This document shows positions 7,421-15,787 of a DNA stretch of 64,000 nucleotides, in pieces. Source of the stretch: Paludibacteraceae bacterium (GTDB lineage: Bacteria; Bacteroidota; Bacteroidia; Bacteroidales; Paludibacteraceae); contig JAFXPY010000025.1 of the NCBI GenBank assembly GCA_017527495.1, positions 1 through 64,000 on the forward strand. The letters run 5' to 3'. The notes under the pieces were generated by a model. It made no database searches. It saw only the letters and a list, made by a program, of their open reading frames with translations, and was not told the origin of the DNA. A program made the position numbers and the translations under genes. Each line of letters begins with the position of its first letter. Position 1 is the first letter of the stretch.

Positions 7421-7777
7421 AAAATTTAAGTTTCGTATATTAATGAAATTCTAAAGTTTCGCACATTACTTTATGTAGTTTAAGTTTTGCATGTTATTAC
7501 AATTTATAATATCTCAGCGCTCAACGGCGTTAGCCGTTGCATATTAATAGATATATTCAGGATTACAAAACCAACAACCACGTAGTGGTTGCACATAGTC
7601 AAATATTCAAATTAATCGCATAGTATTTTAATATGCAACCGCTAACGCGGTTGGGAGAGATGTAATGTGTAAATAAATTTCTATTAATATGAAACCGCTA
7701 AAGCGGTTTTTTGTCTTTTAATCAAACATAAACAAGCTCCTATTGGACACATTAACTACCTGCGAAACTTGAATTTT
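7421..7777. repeat. Mosaic palindromic repeat element with AAGTTTCG-type terminal inverted repeats
   Basis: A gene-free 357-bp block. The ends are 17-bp inverted repeats AAAATTYAAGTTTCGYA (7421-7437 and 7761-7777, two differences). Inside are four short hairpins: CAACGGC/GCCGTTG (7522-7539), CAACCAC/GTGGTTG (7575-7591), CAACCGC/GCGGTTG (7636-7653) and AAACCGC/GCGGTTT (7692-7709). They are separated by AT-rich spacers containing ATTAATAT. The right end overlaps the stop codon of lemA at 7776-7778. Similar hairpins recur at 16427-16693. It looks like a non-autonomous, transposase-free element. Confidence 0.8.
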
Positions 7778-8372
7778 AGAATTCCAAATCTACTTTTGGA
7801 GCTTTTTCGGCACCTTGTTCCGCTTTGAAATATGGTTTCTTTTCAAATCCAAATATTCCGGCTACAATATTATTCGGGAAACGACGAATCAAAGTGTTAT
7901 ATGCTTTTGCTGCATCATTGAAAGTATTTCGAGCAATAGCAATTCTGTTTTCAGTACCCTCAAGCTCTGCTATCAATGATTGGAAATTGGTGTTTGCTTT
8001 CAAATCCGGATATTGTTCGACAGTAACTAACAGTCGGCTCAACGATTGTGATATCTCAGCTTGTGCATTTTGGAATTGCGCGAGCTGTTCTTCTGTCATA
8101 TTGGACGGATCTATTGTAAGACTTGTTGCTTTAGCGCGAGCCTCAACAACTGCTTCAAGCGTACTCTTTTCGTAGTTTGCAGCACCTTTAACAGTGTTAA
8201 CTACATTAGGAATCAAGTCCATACGGCGCTGATACTGATTCTCTACTTGTCCCCAAGCTGTTTCAACATTTTCTTGTTCTACTACCATTTTATTGTAGCC
8301 ACCTGCTAACCAAAGCACTACGATTGCTACAACGGCTATTACAGCCACCCAAATTAAAGTTTTTTTGTTCAT
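7776..8372 (-). CDS. lemA: LemA family protein
   Basis: 198 residues. There is one N-terminal membrane helix (LIWVAVIAVVAIVVLWLAGG) followed by the LemA four-helix domain with YNKMVVEQENVETAWGQVEN, RRMDLIPNVVNTVKG and NTFNDAAKAYNTLIRRFPNN. It is probably anchored in the inner membrane facing the periplasm. The gene is 25 nt downstream of a TPM-domain gene, the usual partner in Bacteroidetes, and the two form an operon. The molecular role of the pair is not known. Confidence 0.95.
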   Translation of the reverse strand: MNKKTLIWVAVIAVVAIVVLWLAGGYNKMVVEQENVETAWGQVENQYQRRMDLIPNVVNTVKGAANYEKSTLEAVVEARAKATSLTIDPSNMTEEQLAQFQNAQAEISQSLSRLLVTVEQYPDLKANTNFQSLIAELEGTENRIAIARNTFNDAAKAYNTLIRRFPNNIVAGIFGFEKKPYFKAEQGAEKAPKVDLEF

Positions 8373-8397
8373 AATTATATTATTTAGTTGTTATTTA

Positions 8398-9618
8398 TTA
8401 AAATCTGCCTGTTGCTCCTCCTCCAAAGCTATGTCCTCCACCCCAACTGCCGCCTCCACTACTTCCGAAGCCGTCACCTCTGCCGGAGCCGGAACTAACT
8501 ACTATCATCGGTATGACATAATGCTTTTGTACCACATGTCCGCACGAGCGACACGAATATGTCCTCACCCCTTCACCTGCATGACGAGTTGTAGCACGAA
8601 CAAGAATTTTATCACTCTGCTGCGCATAACTTCTCACACCACAAACGGGACAGGTCTTGTATGACGATGCTTTATTGACATAAGGCAACTCAACATGCTC
8701 ACCACAATCAGGGCACAACCACACATCATAATTAACAGACCTGATTTGTTCTTCTCTCTGCTGCGCGACGCTAAGATATTTGTCTTCCTGCATCTCACTG
8801 AGTTTTTGCATCTCATGTCCACAATGCGGACATTTCAAAGGCTTGTTGCGTATTTGAATAGGGACATTCGCATATTTCTTTGCAAAATAATACAGATGAA
8901 GCGGGAAAAGTAAAGTTGGTAGAAATAGCAGATAATTGACTATGTTGGCAAATTTATAACGCTCGTTGTTTGGAGAATTGGGTTTTCGTACAATGGAATA
9001 TGCAGCCAACAAATCGACCAATAGTAAGACTATAAAACCTAATATCAGATAGATAACAATGATATCAACCCAAGTAGTGGTTTTTCTCTTGTAATTCAGC
9101 AATAGTTCGGCTTTGGCTTCATCAGTTGTCAGAGTGGCATATACTTCTTCTGCACCCGCAAGCAGTCCTTCTCCATATTTATTTTGACTTAAATATGGGT
9201 ACATTGTGTATTCAATAATTTCACTACATAATGCATCAGGCAATAGTCCTTCACATCCTCCTCCTATCTCAAACCTAACCACACGTTCGTCAACATCAAG
9301 CAAAAGAAGCACACCTTGATTTTTGTCGGCACCGCCTATTCCCCAATGATTGAATAGCTCGTTAGCAAATGTTTCTATATCGTAACCATCCATGCCATTG
9401 ATAGCAACAACGGCAAGTTCCACATCGACTTCCGACCGCAACTGAGCTGCAATAGTGTTGATTTGCTGCTCTGCCTCAGAATTTATTATGCCGTCAGGAT
9501 TGCTCACAAACGAATCTGAAAAGGCATTTTTCGGATTAGGCACCGATTGAGGAGTGTAAGCAAATGTGCTCACACACAATACTAAATTCAATAATATGAG
9601 AATAAACCTTCTATTCAT
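8398..9618 (-). CDS. TPM-domain (YgcG-like) membrane protein with zinc-ribbon segments
   Basis: 406 residues. A signal peptide (ILILLNLVLCVSTFA) is followed by a TPM domain (about 35-165, with NPDGIINSEAEQQINTIAAQ and NQGVLLLLDVDERVVRFEIG). Then come two hydrophobic segments (about 185-245) and a region with four CxxC pairs (CPHC, CPDC, CPVC, CRSC) that should bind zinc. The tail is glycine/serine-rich (GSSGGGSWGGGHSFGGGATG). It is first in an operon with lemA. Its topology suggests the TPM domain in the periplasm and the zinc ribbons in the cytoplasm. Confidence 0.9.
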   Translation of the reverse strand: MNRRFILILLNLVLCVSTFAYTPQSVPNPKNAFSDSFVSNPDGIINSEAEQQINTIAAQLRSEVDVELAVVAINGMDGYDIETFANELFNHWGIGGADKNQGVLLLLDVDERVVRFEIGGGCEGLLPDALCSEIIEYTMYPYLSQNKYGEGLLAGAEEVYATLTTDEAKAELLLNYKRKTTTWVDIIVIYLILGFIVLLLVDLLAAYSIVRKPNSPNNERYKFANIVNYLLFLPTLLFPLHLYYFAKKYANVPIQIRNKPLKCPHCGHEMQKLSEMQEDKYLSVAQQREEQIRSVNYDVWLCPDCGEHVELPYVNKASSYKTCPVCGVRSYAQQSDKILVRATTRHAGEGVRTYSCRSCGHVVQKHYVIPMIVVSSGSGRGDGFGSSGGGSWGGGHSFGGGATGRF

Positions 9619-9619
9619 T

Positions 9620-9746
9620 TTATCATTTTTTCATTTTACCATCTAACCATTTTAGCATTTTATCATTTGTTCATTTGACTTTGTGTAAATAAGTAAATAA
9701 ATCAAATAAATACGTAAATTGTAAATAGTCAAATAGGTAAATCAAT
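9620..9746. repeat. AT-rich degenerate short repeats between the TPM and rnhA genes
   Basis: A run of CATTTTATCATTTTTTCATT-type words is followed by AAATAAGTAAATAAAT-type words. The second type is the inverse of the TTATTTACGATTTA words at 7369-7400, 16401-16425 and 16934-16960, and recurs at 11913-11935. No gene or hairpin is seen. Confidence 0.55.
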
Positions 9747-10367
9747 TCATTTTCTTCCGAAATCGGCAGGTATCTCACCCCAATTGTCCGTGTCCCATTT
9801 TATGATACTTGTCGAATAAGTATTGGTTTGTAGCCAATGTTCGGCTCTACGCACCAAATCGAACAATTTAGCATTTGCCGGAGTTTGTTCAAGTTTGGTC
9901 TTACATTTTTTTTGCCTTACCCAACTTTGTGCTGTCCGGCTGTCTGAATATATCGGATAGTCGTAGTTATGTTGCTGCATATAAGCCAATCCATGCACAA
10001 GAGCAAGAAACTCGCCAATATTATTTGTTCCTTGTTCAAATGGTCCTTGATGAAAAATGACTTGCTTTGTTTTTGTATCTACTCCTTGGTATTCAACCAG
10101 ACCCGGATTACCACTACAAGCAGCATCGACAGACAGGCTCGGATATATCACAGTCTGCGGTACTTGAACAATCTGTTCCTTTTTCTTACCTATACACTCA
10201 ACCGGATTACTTTTTAGAGCCTGCTCGGCTTCTTCGTAGGTGGGGAAACTCTTGTATTTGGCTCCGGCAAAATTATCGACCTGCGCTTTGCACATATCCC
10301 AAGTAGAGAATATTCCTGCTTGTCGCCCCACCCAAACTACATAATATTTTGGTTTTGATTTTGCCAT
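9747..10367 (-). CDS. rnhA: Ribonuclease H with N-terminal viroplasmin (RNase H1 hybrid-binding-like) domain
   Basis: 206 residues. Residues 1-50 form the caulimovirus viroplasmin/hybrid-binding domain (KYYVVWVGRQAGIFSTWDMC and FPTYEEAEQAL). The RNase H fold follows from about 75, with catalytic acids in SVDAACSGNPG (D81), NIGEFLAL (E119), YSDSRTA (D142) and a late PADFGRK (D202). The enzyme cleaves RNA in RNA-DNA hybrids in the cytoplasm. Domain order and length are usual for Bacteroidetes. Its start lies 39 bp from the divergently transcribed tRNA-Arg gene. Confidence 0.95.
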   Translation of the reverse strand: MAKSKPKYYVVWVGRQAGIFSTWDMCKAQVDNFAGAKYKSFPTYEEAEQALKSNPVECIGKKKEQIVQVPQTVIYPSLSVDAACSGNPGLVEYQGVDTKTKQVIFHQGPFEQGTNNIGEFLALVHGLAYMQQHNYDYPIYSDSRTAQSWVRQKKCKTKLEQTPANAKLFDLVRRAEHWLQTNTYSTSIIKWDTDNWGEIPADFGRK

Positions 10368-10382
10368 TTCGTTATTTTTTTA

Positions 10383-10390
10383 TAATTTTG
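10383..10390 (+). promoter_or_regulatory. Promoter -7 element of tRNA-Arg
   Basis: TAATTTTG, 15 nt before the mature 5' end of the tRNA. It lies just upstream of the divergent rnhA start. Confidence 0.6.
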
Positions 10391-10405
10391 CAATCCGTTT
10401 GCGAA

Positions 10406-10480
10406 GGTCCCGTAGTTCAATGGATAGAATCGCGGTTTCCTAAACCGTTGATCCGAGTTCGATTCTCGGCGGGACTACCA
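10406..10480 (+). tRNA. tRNA-Arg (anticodon CCT), CCA encoded
   Basis: A 75-nt cloverleaf. The acceptor GGTCCCG pairs with CGGGACT (G-T at the first pair, as usual for this isoacceptor). The D-arm contains AGTTCAATGGATAGAAT. The anticodon stem GCGGT/ACCGT holds the loop TTCCTAA with anticodon CCT. The T-arm has GAGTTCGATTCTC. ACCA at the 3' end shows the CCA is encoded. Confidence 0.96.
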
Positions 10481-10507
10481 CAATGCGAGATTTCAAGATT
10501 TGAATAT

Positions 10508-11764
10508 TTACATTTCTATCAATTTTCCTCGACAATAGCGGTGCATGATTTGTCGGTCGTCTCCAATATAAATAAATCTTTCCAATCTGTGCAGCAACGG
10601 ATAATTGTCGTGATTCAATTCCGCATCATCAATCACAAGCGCATCAAATTCATATCCTTTTTCAAAACTGCCTACTTTACCAAAGAACGAACCTGCTGAT
10701 TTTGTTGCAATCCAAAACACCTCAGGCAAGGTCAAGAAAGGTTTTGTTTTGTCTTGGCAATAATGCATTTTACTCACCTGAATAGCATAAACCATCATCT
10801 TGAATATACTCAAGTCGTGCCCACCGCTGATGTCACTTCCCAAACCTACTTTAATTCCATTGTTGAGGAAGGTGCGTATCGGTGCCATACCCGATGAAAG
10901 GTTGAAATTCGATGTCGGACAATGTGCCACCATAACACCATTGTGTTTAATCATTTCGAGTTCTTCTCCTTCTGTCCAGACACAATGCGCCATAATAGTA
11001 GGTGTCTGTCCAAAGAGTCCGTAGCGATTATATGCATCTCCATAAAACTTGCTCTCAGGTTCCAATTCTTTAACCCAGGCTATTTCTCCTCGATTTTCTG
11101 ATAGATGCGACTGAACAGGCAAATTATATTTCTTAGCCAACTCACCACATACACTGAGCATTTCAGGCGTACATGATGGCACAAAACGCGGTGTGATGAT
11201 AGGTCGGACAAGGGCATTAGGCTGATTAAATTCAGCAATCAGCGCTTCATTATCTCTCTTTGCGTCATCAACTGTTTCTGTCAGCGTATCGGGGCTGTTA
11301 CGATTCATATCCACTTTACCTACCAAAGCGCCCATCCCTGCTTCCTGAAAGAGTTTCATCAGCAGACGAGTACTATCTTTATGAATTGTTGCAAAAGCCA
11401 CCGTGCGCATCGTTCCATGACGCCATAGGTCGCGCACAAAACGACTATACATACGTTCGGCATACGCCGTATCGCTATATTTTGATTCTTCAGGGAAAGT
11501 ATAGTTGTCGAGCCATGGCAGAAGTTCCAAGTCCATAGCAATACCTTGATTGCGATACTGCGGTGCATGAACATGCATATCGTTCATTGCCGGAATGATA
11601 AGTTTATCGCCATAATCAACAACTTCTGCATTTTGCAGTTCTGCAGGCAAAACATTATATACTCCTACTACACAACCATTCTCAACAGCAATATAGCCGT
11701 TTTCAATCACTTCAAATTTCTCTGATGACTTAGTGAAAAGAATATGTCCTTTATAGACTTTCAT
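10508..11764 (-). CDS. guaD: Guanine deaminase (TRZ/ATZ-type amidohydrolase)
   Basis: 418 residues of the metal-dependent amidohydrolase superfamily. The metal ligands are in MHVHAPQ (H64, H66), QSHLSEN (H220), AHCVW (H260) and LGSDISGGH (D311). The HVHAPQY and SHLSEN contexts are typical of guanine deaminases, which convert guanine to xanthine and ammonia in purine salvage. Length is normal. It is encoded alone, ending 28 bp from the convergent tRNA-Arg. A related cytosine- or chlorohydrolase-type activity is less likely. Confidence 0.88.
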   Translation of the reverse strand: MKVYKGHILFTKSSEKFEVIENGYIAVENGCVVGVYNVLPAELQNAEVVDYGDKLIIPAMNDMHVHAPQYRNQGIAMDLELLPWLDNYTFPEESKYSDTAYAERMYSRFVRDLWRHGTMRTVAFATIHKDSTRLLMKLFQEAGMGALVGKVDMNRNSPDTLTETVDDAKRDNEALIAEFNQPNALVRPIITPRFVPSCTPEMLSVCGELAKKYNLPVQSHLSENRGEIAWVKELEPESKFYGDAYNRYGLFGQTPTIMAHCVWTEGEELEMIKHNGVMVAHCPTSNFNLSSGMAPIRTFLNNGIKVGLGSDISGGHDLSIFKMMVYAIQVSKMHYCQDKTKPFLTLPEVFWIATKSAGSFFGKVGSFEKGYEFDALVIDDAELNHDNYPLLHRLERFIYIGDDRQIMHRYCRGKLIEM

Positions 11765-11937
11765 GATGATTATATGTTAAAATTGTTAGTTTGTTTCGCT
11801 GGCGGGTAAATATTGACGACTTCGTGTTGAGTAGTTAATGTCTCGGAATATGGAAATAACGGAATGTCGAAATAACGAAAAATCGAAAAATAACCAAATC
11901 CTCAAATCAATAGGTAAATCGTAAATAAGTAAATTCC

Positions 11938-13131
11938 TTAGGGTCTATTGAGCAATTTCTCAACCCAATCTATCATATCTCGTTTTCTTTCATTGCTATG
12001 TGCGTCAAAATCTTCAAGCATCTTGACCGATTTTTTCTTGTCCATACCGAAACGCACACCAAACATCACATTTGCCGACCACTCCCACGTATTGTTTCTC
12101 ATTTCTATTCTGTCTTTTTCTTTGAATCGGAAATTGTGGAATGTTGAATAAGCCATCAAATACATCCACTCATTTATATTCCAATTGATTGCAACTCGCG
12201 CTGTTCCCGTAACATAGAAGGGGACTTTAGGCACTACTTTATAATCTATGGGCAAGACAACACTCGTATTATCATCTATAGGCAAATTCATGTCAAAGGT
12301 TAATACACTTCGATTGAAAAAGACCAGCATTGGCGCAGCCGACACATGAAGCAAGAATTTGCCTCCATTGGGTGTGTAGTTATAGCCATAACCGGCTCCG
12401 ACAGCTCCTTGGTGCATCTCTATCTCTTTCAAATCGCCTACTTCTCTAACAAGTTCGTCGCTTGCCGTTTCTATTTTTGAACCGATATACTGCCCGAAAA
12501 GGTAGAATGCTCCTGCCGATTTTTTCTGCACGTATGCCATACGACGGTGTGCAGTCATTGAGTAACGCTCGCCACCAAAAACATAATATAGCGACAAGTA
12601 AGAAGTGAGAAATTTGATTTCCTTTTTATTAACTTGCAGGGGAGTTTGTCCTAAAGTCTCTATTGAGCCCACTATATTATCATTCACATGCCGCATAAAT
12701 TCAATACCCCATGATTTGTTGAGCAGTTCAAATTTGAATTTTCCGGAACGAGGGCTAAACACGTCCCATGTGTAATTGAAAGCTAAAGTTCGATAACCCG
12801 CTGCAACTCCAAGTGCTATGGTTGGTGTTGAATGAAATTTGATATTAGTCGATGAATTAAAGTAATTGATGTCCTGAAAATTCATCGTTGTATTCAGCCC
12901 TACATAATCATTCACGAAAGCCACAGTCCAACCTTTTTCAGGCAAGCCGAGATAGGCAGTATCTAAACCCTTCATAAGCGCATTGTCTATAATGCGGCCT
13001 AAGCGATAGAAGAAAAGCTCGGCTCCGGATTTCTCACGGAAATCGGGTACTACATCTTGCCTCTGTTGCTGTGCATATATGCTCGCAACGACAAAAATGA
13101 ACGATTGCAGTATGATAATTTTCCTTTTCAA
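11938..13131 (-). CDS. DUF4421-domain outer-membrane barrel-like protein
   Basis: 397 residues. A signal peptide (IIILQSFIFVVASIYAQQ) is followed by the DUF4421 region with GWTVAFVNDYVGLNTTM, RTLAFNYTWDVFSPRSGKFK, SWGIEFMRH and GYGYNYTPNGGKFLLHVSAA. The alternating strand pattern suggests a small outer-membrane barrel. Function is unknown. It is the last gene of a four-gene minus-strand run and lies 3 nt after the phosphatase gene, so it is probably co-expressed with the nucleotide/phosphate signalling genes. Confidence 0.85.
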   Translation of the reverse strand: MKRKIIILQSFIFVVASIYAQQQRQDVVPDFREKSGAELFFYRLGRIIDNALMKGLDTAYLGLPEKGWTVAFVNDYVGLNTTMNFQDINYFNSSTNIKFHSTPTIALGVAAGYRTLAFNYTWDVFSPRSGKFKFELLNKSWGIEFMRHVNDNIVGSIETLGQTPLQVNKKEIKFLTSYLSLYYVFGGERYSMTAHRRMAYVQKKSAGAFYLFGQYIGSKIETASDELVREVGDLKEIEMHQGAVGAGYGYNYTPNGGKFLLHVSAAPMLVFFNRSVLTFDMNLPIDDNTSVVLPIDYKVVPKVPFYVTGTARVAINWNINEWMYLMAYSTFHNFRFKEKDRIEMRNNTWEWSANVMFGVRFGMDKKKSVKMLEDFDAHSNERKRDMIDWVEKLLNRP

Positions 13132-13134
13132 TAC

Positions 13135-13935
13135 CTATTCCAAATATCTGTCTTGCAATAGTTTTATATCATCGTCAGTCAGGAACAATTCTTCTCTGAG
13201 ATAATTTGCCATACCACCATACTCATTGTCAATCAAATCGAGTGTGCTGATAAAATTCTTTGTACTTACGCCCATAAAGGCATGAATCACATCCATTTCT
13301 TTTTCACCTCCGCCACGATAGATTATGTCCTGATTGAGTCTCTCCACAAGTTCGCGGTACGCATCATTGCTTTTGTCGAAGTCTTCAATGATTTGTTCTC
13401 GTTCCACCCCGAGAGCCGATAAGATATATGCTGCCCCCCAACCCGTTCTGTCCTTGCCTTGAAAGCAATGCCACACCACTCCACCATCAGGAGTCTCAAC
13501 AATAAGACGCAAAAAAGTTGCATATTGCAGCTGAGAATACTCACTTCTTATCAACGATGGGTACATATTGGCAGCCATCTGCTGAACCTCAGGAAAGAAA
13601 GAATAATTGACTATATGATTTTCCAAATCGAGAAAAGCCTCTTCAGGTATTGCCCTACCTGTATCTTGTTCGGCTCGCATATCAATGGTAGGGAGCAAAT
13701 GGTGTGAAGTTCCTTCAATATCTTTGTCGGGTAAAAACTGCATCTCACCCAAAGAACGGAAATCAAATATACGACGTAGATGATAGGTGTTTTTCAGCAA
13801 GTCAATGTCATGGTCAGTTGCGTCATGAAGATGAGCGGAACGCAACAACATACCGCTTTTCACTTTTCGGTTGTCGATGGTTGTCATCCCGCCTAAATCA
13901 CGAGCATTAACGATATTGTCGAAACGAACTTCCAT
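13135..13935 (-). CDS. Tyrosine-type protein phosphatase (Y_phosphatase3 family)
   Basis: 266 residues. The P-loop HCFQGKDRTG (C157, R163) matches the HCxxGKDRTG signature of bacterial tyrosine/dual-specificity phosphatases such as IphP and MptpB. NARDLGG near the N terminus and the IFDFRSLGE segment are also family hallmarks. No signal peptide is seen, so it is cytoplasmic. The substrate could be a protein or a phosphoinositide-like lipid. The ATG overlaps the stop of the upstream kinase-like gene by 1 nt, indicating translational coupling. Confidence 0.9.
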   Translation of the reverse strand: MEVRFDNIVNARDLGGMTTIDNRKVKSGMLLRSAHLHDATDHDIDLLKNTYHLRRIFDFRSLGEMQFLPDKDIEGTSHHLLPTIDMRAEQDTGRAIPEEAFLDLENHIVNYSFFPEVQQMAANMYPSLIRSEYSQLQYATFLRLIVETPDGGVVWHCFQGKDRTGWGAAYILSALGVEREQIIEDFDKSNDAYRELVERLNQDIIYRGGGEKEMDVIHAFMGVSTKNFISTLDLIDNEYGGMANYLREELFLTDDDIKLLQDRYLE

Positions 13936-14564
13936 TATTTACGTGTATTCTCAATATATTGAGCAATGATTTGGGCTACTTGTTGTGGTTGAAGATTTGT
14001 GACATTAATCACAAGGTCATAGTTGTGGGCGTCATAACGACTTTTTCCACTGAATGTTTGAGTGAAATTCTCTCTTGCTTCGTCAACTTTTTTTATCAAC
14101 AAATCGGCATCACCATCTCCAATGTTTAGTCGTTTGCCTACTCTGTCGCGACGATAAGGCATATCTGCAATCAAAAAAATCTTGACAGCATTAGGGCTGT
14201 CTTTGAAAATATGGAAACCGGTACGACCCAGAATTATGCACGATTCTTTTTCTGCTAAGGCTTGCAAGATGCGTTTTTCATCATTATACAGCTGCAAAGA
14301 GTTAACCGATTCATCCGTATTGTATTCACTATCATCATTCCAAGAAACAGCTGTCCTGTAGAAGGTGATAAAATCATTCCACCAACTTTTTTTCTCCGAC
14401 TTTATTATGTCTAATTCCTCTGTGGTAAGATGATATTTTTCCTTAAGTTCGTCAAGCAGTCTGCGGTCGTAAACATTAACACCGAGCAATTTGCTCAATT
14501 CAACGGCTATTTGTCTGCCTCCTGTTCCGAATTCTCTTCCGATAGTTACTATTATGTTTTTCAT
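13935..14564 (-). CDS. Cytidylate kinase-like P-loop protein
   Basis: 209 residues. The P-loop IGREFGTGGRQIAVELSKLL and the YDRRLLDELKEKY segment match the cytidylate kinase-like family (AAK26-type), which is distinct from housekeeping Cmk. A LID-like stretch RRDRVGKRLNIGDGDA occurs at about 135-150. The true substrate is not known; a nucleoside monophosphate is inferred from the fold. It overlaps the HD gene by 4 nt and the phosphatase gene by 1 nt. Confidence 0.88.
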   Translation of the reverse strand: MKNIIVTIGREFGTGGRQIAVELSKLLGVNVYDRRLLDELKEKYHLTTEELDIIKSEKKSWWNDFITFYRTAVSWNDDSEYNTDESVNSLQLYNDEKRILQALAEKESCIILGRTGFHIFKDSPNAVKIFLIADMPYRRDRVGKRLNIGDGDADLLIKKVDEARENFTQTFSGKSRYDAHNYDLVINVTNLQPQQVAQIIAQYIENTRK

Positions 14565-15133
14565 CTGAAAACTTTATTTATTAATTCAACAAATTCTTTA
14601 TATGCAAATGTATTGTCTAATTCTTCGAGCGATTTGGCAAGTCCGCGATAGTGCCATTCATGCAATGCTTTGTTTTTCACGTGAAATATATTCCATAGTT
14701 CATCGCCTTGCATTTCATAATCTCGCGCAATAGCCCTCATGTTTGAAAGTTTGTCGCCCATAGCCACTATCTTTGCATCATGCGATGCTGCAGCAAGTCG
14801 GTCGATAGCCGCCTGCTTGCGGTCTTGCCATGTCTCCTCCTCTGTTTTTCCTTCTTCCATTTGGTCGCTTTCGGCATGCACAAGATTAGCCACACGCTCA
14901 CCAAACTCTTGTTTGAGTTGCTCGTAAGTTACGTCTGTATCCTCAATAGTGTCATGCAACGCTGCTGCTGCAAGAAGTTCCTGATCAGGTGTAATTGTGG
15001 CAACAATTTCAACGGCTTCCATAGGATGAACTATATAAGGGAAACCTTTGCCTCGACGTTCTGTGTTATGATGAGCTCTGACCGCAAAAACTATTGCACG
15101 ATCAAGCAAGTCTGTATCAAGATATTTATTCAT
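14561..15133 (-). CDS. HD-domain hydrolase of the (p)ppGpp hydrolase (MESH1/small alarmone hydrolase) type
   Basis: 190 residues, a stand-alone HD domain. The metal-binding residues lie in FAVRAHHNTERR (H21), YIVHPMEAV (H36), AALHDTIEDT (H60, D61) and MGDKLSNMR (D127). The layout matches the hydrolase domain of RelA/SpoT and MESH1, without synthetase or regulatory domains. It probably cleaves an alarmone-like 3'-pyrophosphate in the cytoplasm. It is first in an operon with kinase-like and phosphatase genes, which suggests a shared role in nucleotide signalling. The substrate is inferred. Confidence 0.88.
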   Translation of the reverse strand: MNKYLDTDLLDRAIVFAVRAHHNTERRGKGFPYIVHPMEAVEIVATITPDQELLAAAALHDTIEDTDVTYEQLKQEFGERVANLVHAESDQMEEGKTEEETWQDRKQAAIDRLAAASHDAKIVAMGDKLSNMRAIARDYEMQGDELWNIFHVKNKALHEWHYRGLAKSLEELDNTFAYKEFVELINKVFR

Positions 15134-15181
15134 TTTTTATAAATATATTTTTTTTAGTTTTCAAAAGAATATTATTAATTA

Positions 15182-15475
15182 TCAAAGTTTGATTTTTCGG
15201 TTAAAAAGCGATGGGTACTTACAGGAAAAAGGACTATCATATTTAAGTTTCACAAATTGTCTTATATCCTGCGAATCAAATGATTTACTTTTCAATATCA
15301 TAGGGTAATCTTCAAGTGGACTGATTGTGTTAGAGAATGATGGCAACACAAAAACAATATCAAAACCATACCCAATATCCGATAAAACAGGTAATGCGTT
15401 CCTACTATTAACGACTACACTATTGACAAAAAAACAGAATACTATAAAATAAAAATAATTGCGAAAAGAAAACAT
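15182..15475 (-). CDS. Small hypothetical protein with hydrophobic N terminus
   Basis: A possible 97-residue product. MFSFRNYFYFIVFCFFVNSV could act as a signal or anchor segment; the rest has no recognisable domain. It has an appropriately placed promoter element (TAATTTTG on the minus strand, 15528-15535), which favours a real gene. No homologous family comes to mind. The ORF is short and very AT-rich, so it could be spurious. Confidence 0.4.
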   Translation of the reverse strand: MFSFRNYFYFIVFCFFVNSVVVNSRNALPVLSDIGYGFDIVFVLPSFSNTISPLEDYPMILKSKSFDSQDIRQFVKLKYDSPFSCKYPSLFNRKIKL

Positions 15476-15510
15476 CCTATTTGCAAGTTTAAATACAATG
15501 CAAAGATAAA

Positions 15511-15537
15511 CATAATTTTGCAGTTAGCAAAATTATG
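15511..15537. promoter_or_regulatory. Perfect inverted repeat carrying back-to-back TAATTTTG promoter boxes
   Basis: CATAATTTTGC (15511-15521) and GCAAAATTATG (15527-15537) are exact inverted copies around 5 nt. Each arm contains a TAATTTTG -7 element, one per strand. The minus one fits the small gene at 15182-15475. The plus one has no obvious gene. Confidence 0.6.
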
Positions 15538-15593
15538 CAAAAAAAAACTAATCGAATTCTCTGTTTATTCCTAATAGTCCGAGGTTACTAAAC

Positions 15594-15626
15594 AAGAAAA
15601 AAGGCACTTGAAAAGTCAAGTGTCTT
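15594..15626 (-). terminator. Intrinsic terminator of tRNA-Gln
   Basis: On the minus strand AAGACACTTG and CAAGTGCCTT pair (one wobble) around a 6-nt loop, followed by a T-rich run. It lies 6 nt beyond the tRNA 3' end. Confidence 0.85.
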
Positions 15627-15632
15627 TTCTTG

Positions 15633-15703
15633 TTGCCCAACCAGGACTCGAACCCAGACAGACAGAACCAGAATCTGTAGTGCTACCATTACACAATTGG
15701 GCA
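15633..15703 (-). tRNA. tRNA-Gln (anticodon CTG), CCA not encoded
   Basis: A 71-nt cloverleaf on the minus strand. The acceptor TGCCCAA pairs with TTGGGCA. The D-arm contains TGTAATGGTAGCA. The anticodon stem ACAGA/TCTGT holds loop TTCTGGT, anticodon CTG. The T-arm has GGGTTCGAGTCC. The sequence after the discriminator A is not CCA, unlike the tRNA-Arg in this window. Confidence 0.95.
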
Positions 15704-15787
15704 AAATGGTTTATTTTCATAAACCACTGCAAAGGTACTGCTTTTTTTGATATTGTGCAAACTTTTTTGAAAAAAACTAAAAGTTTT

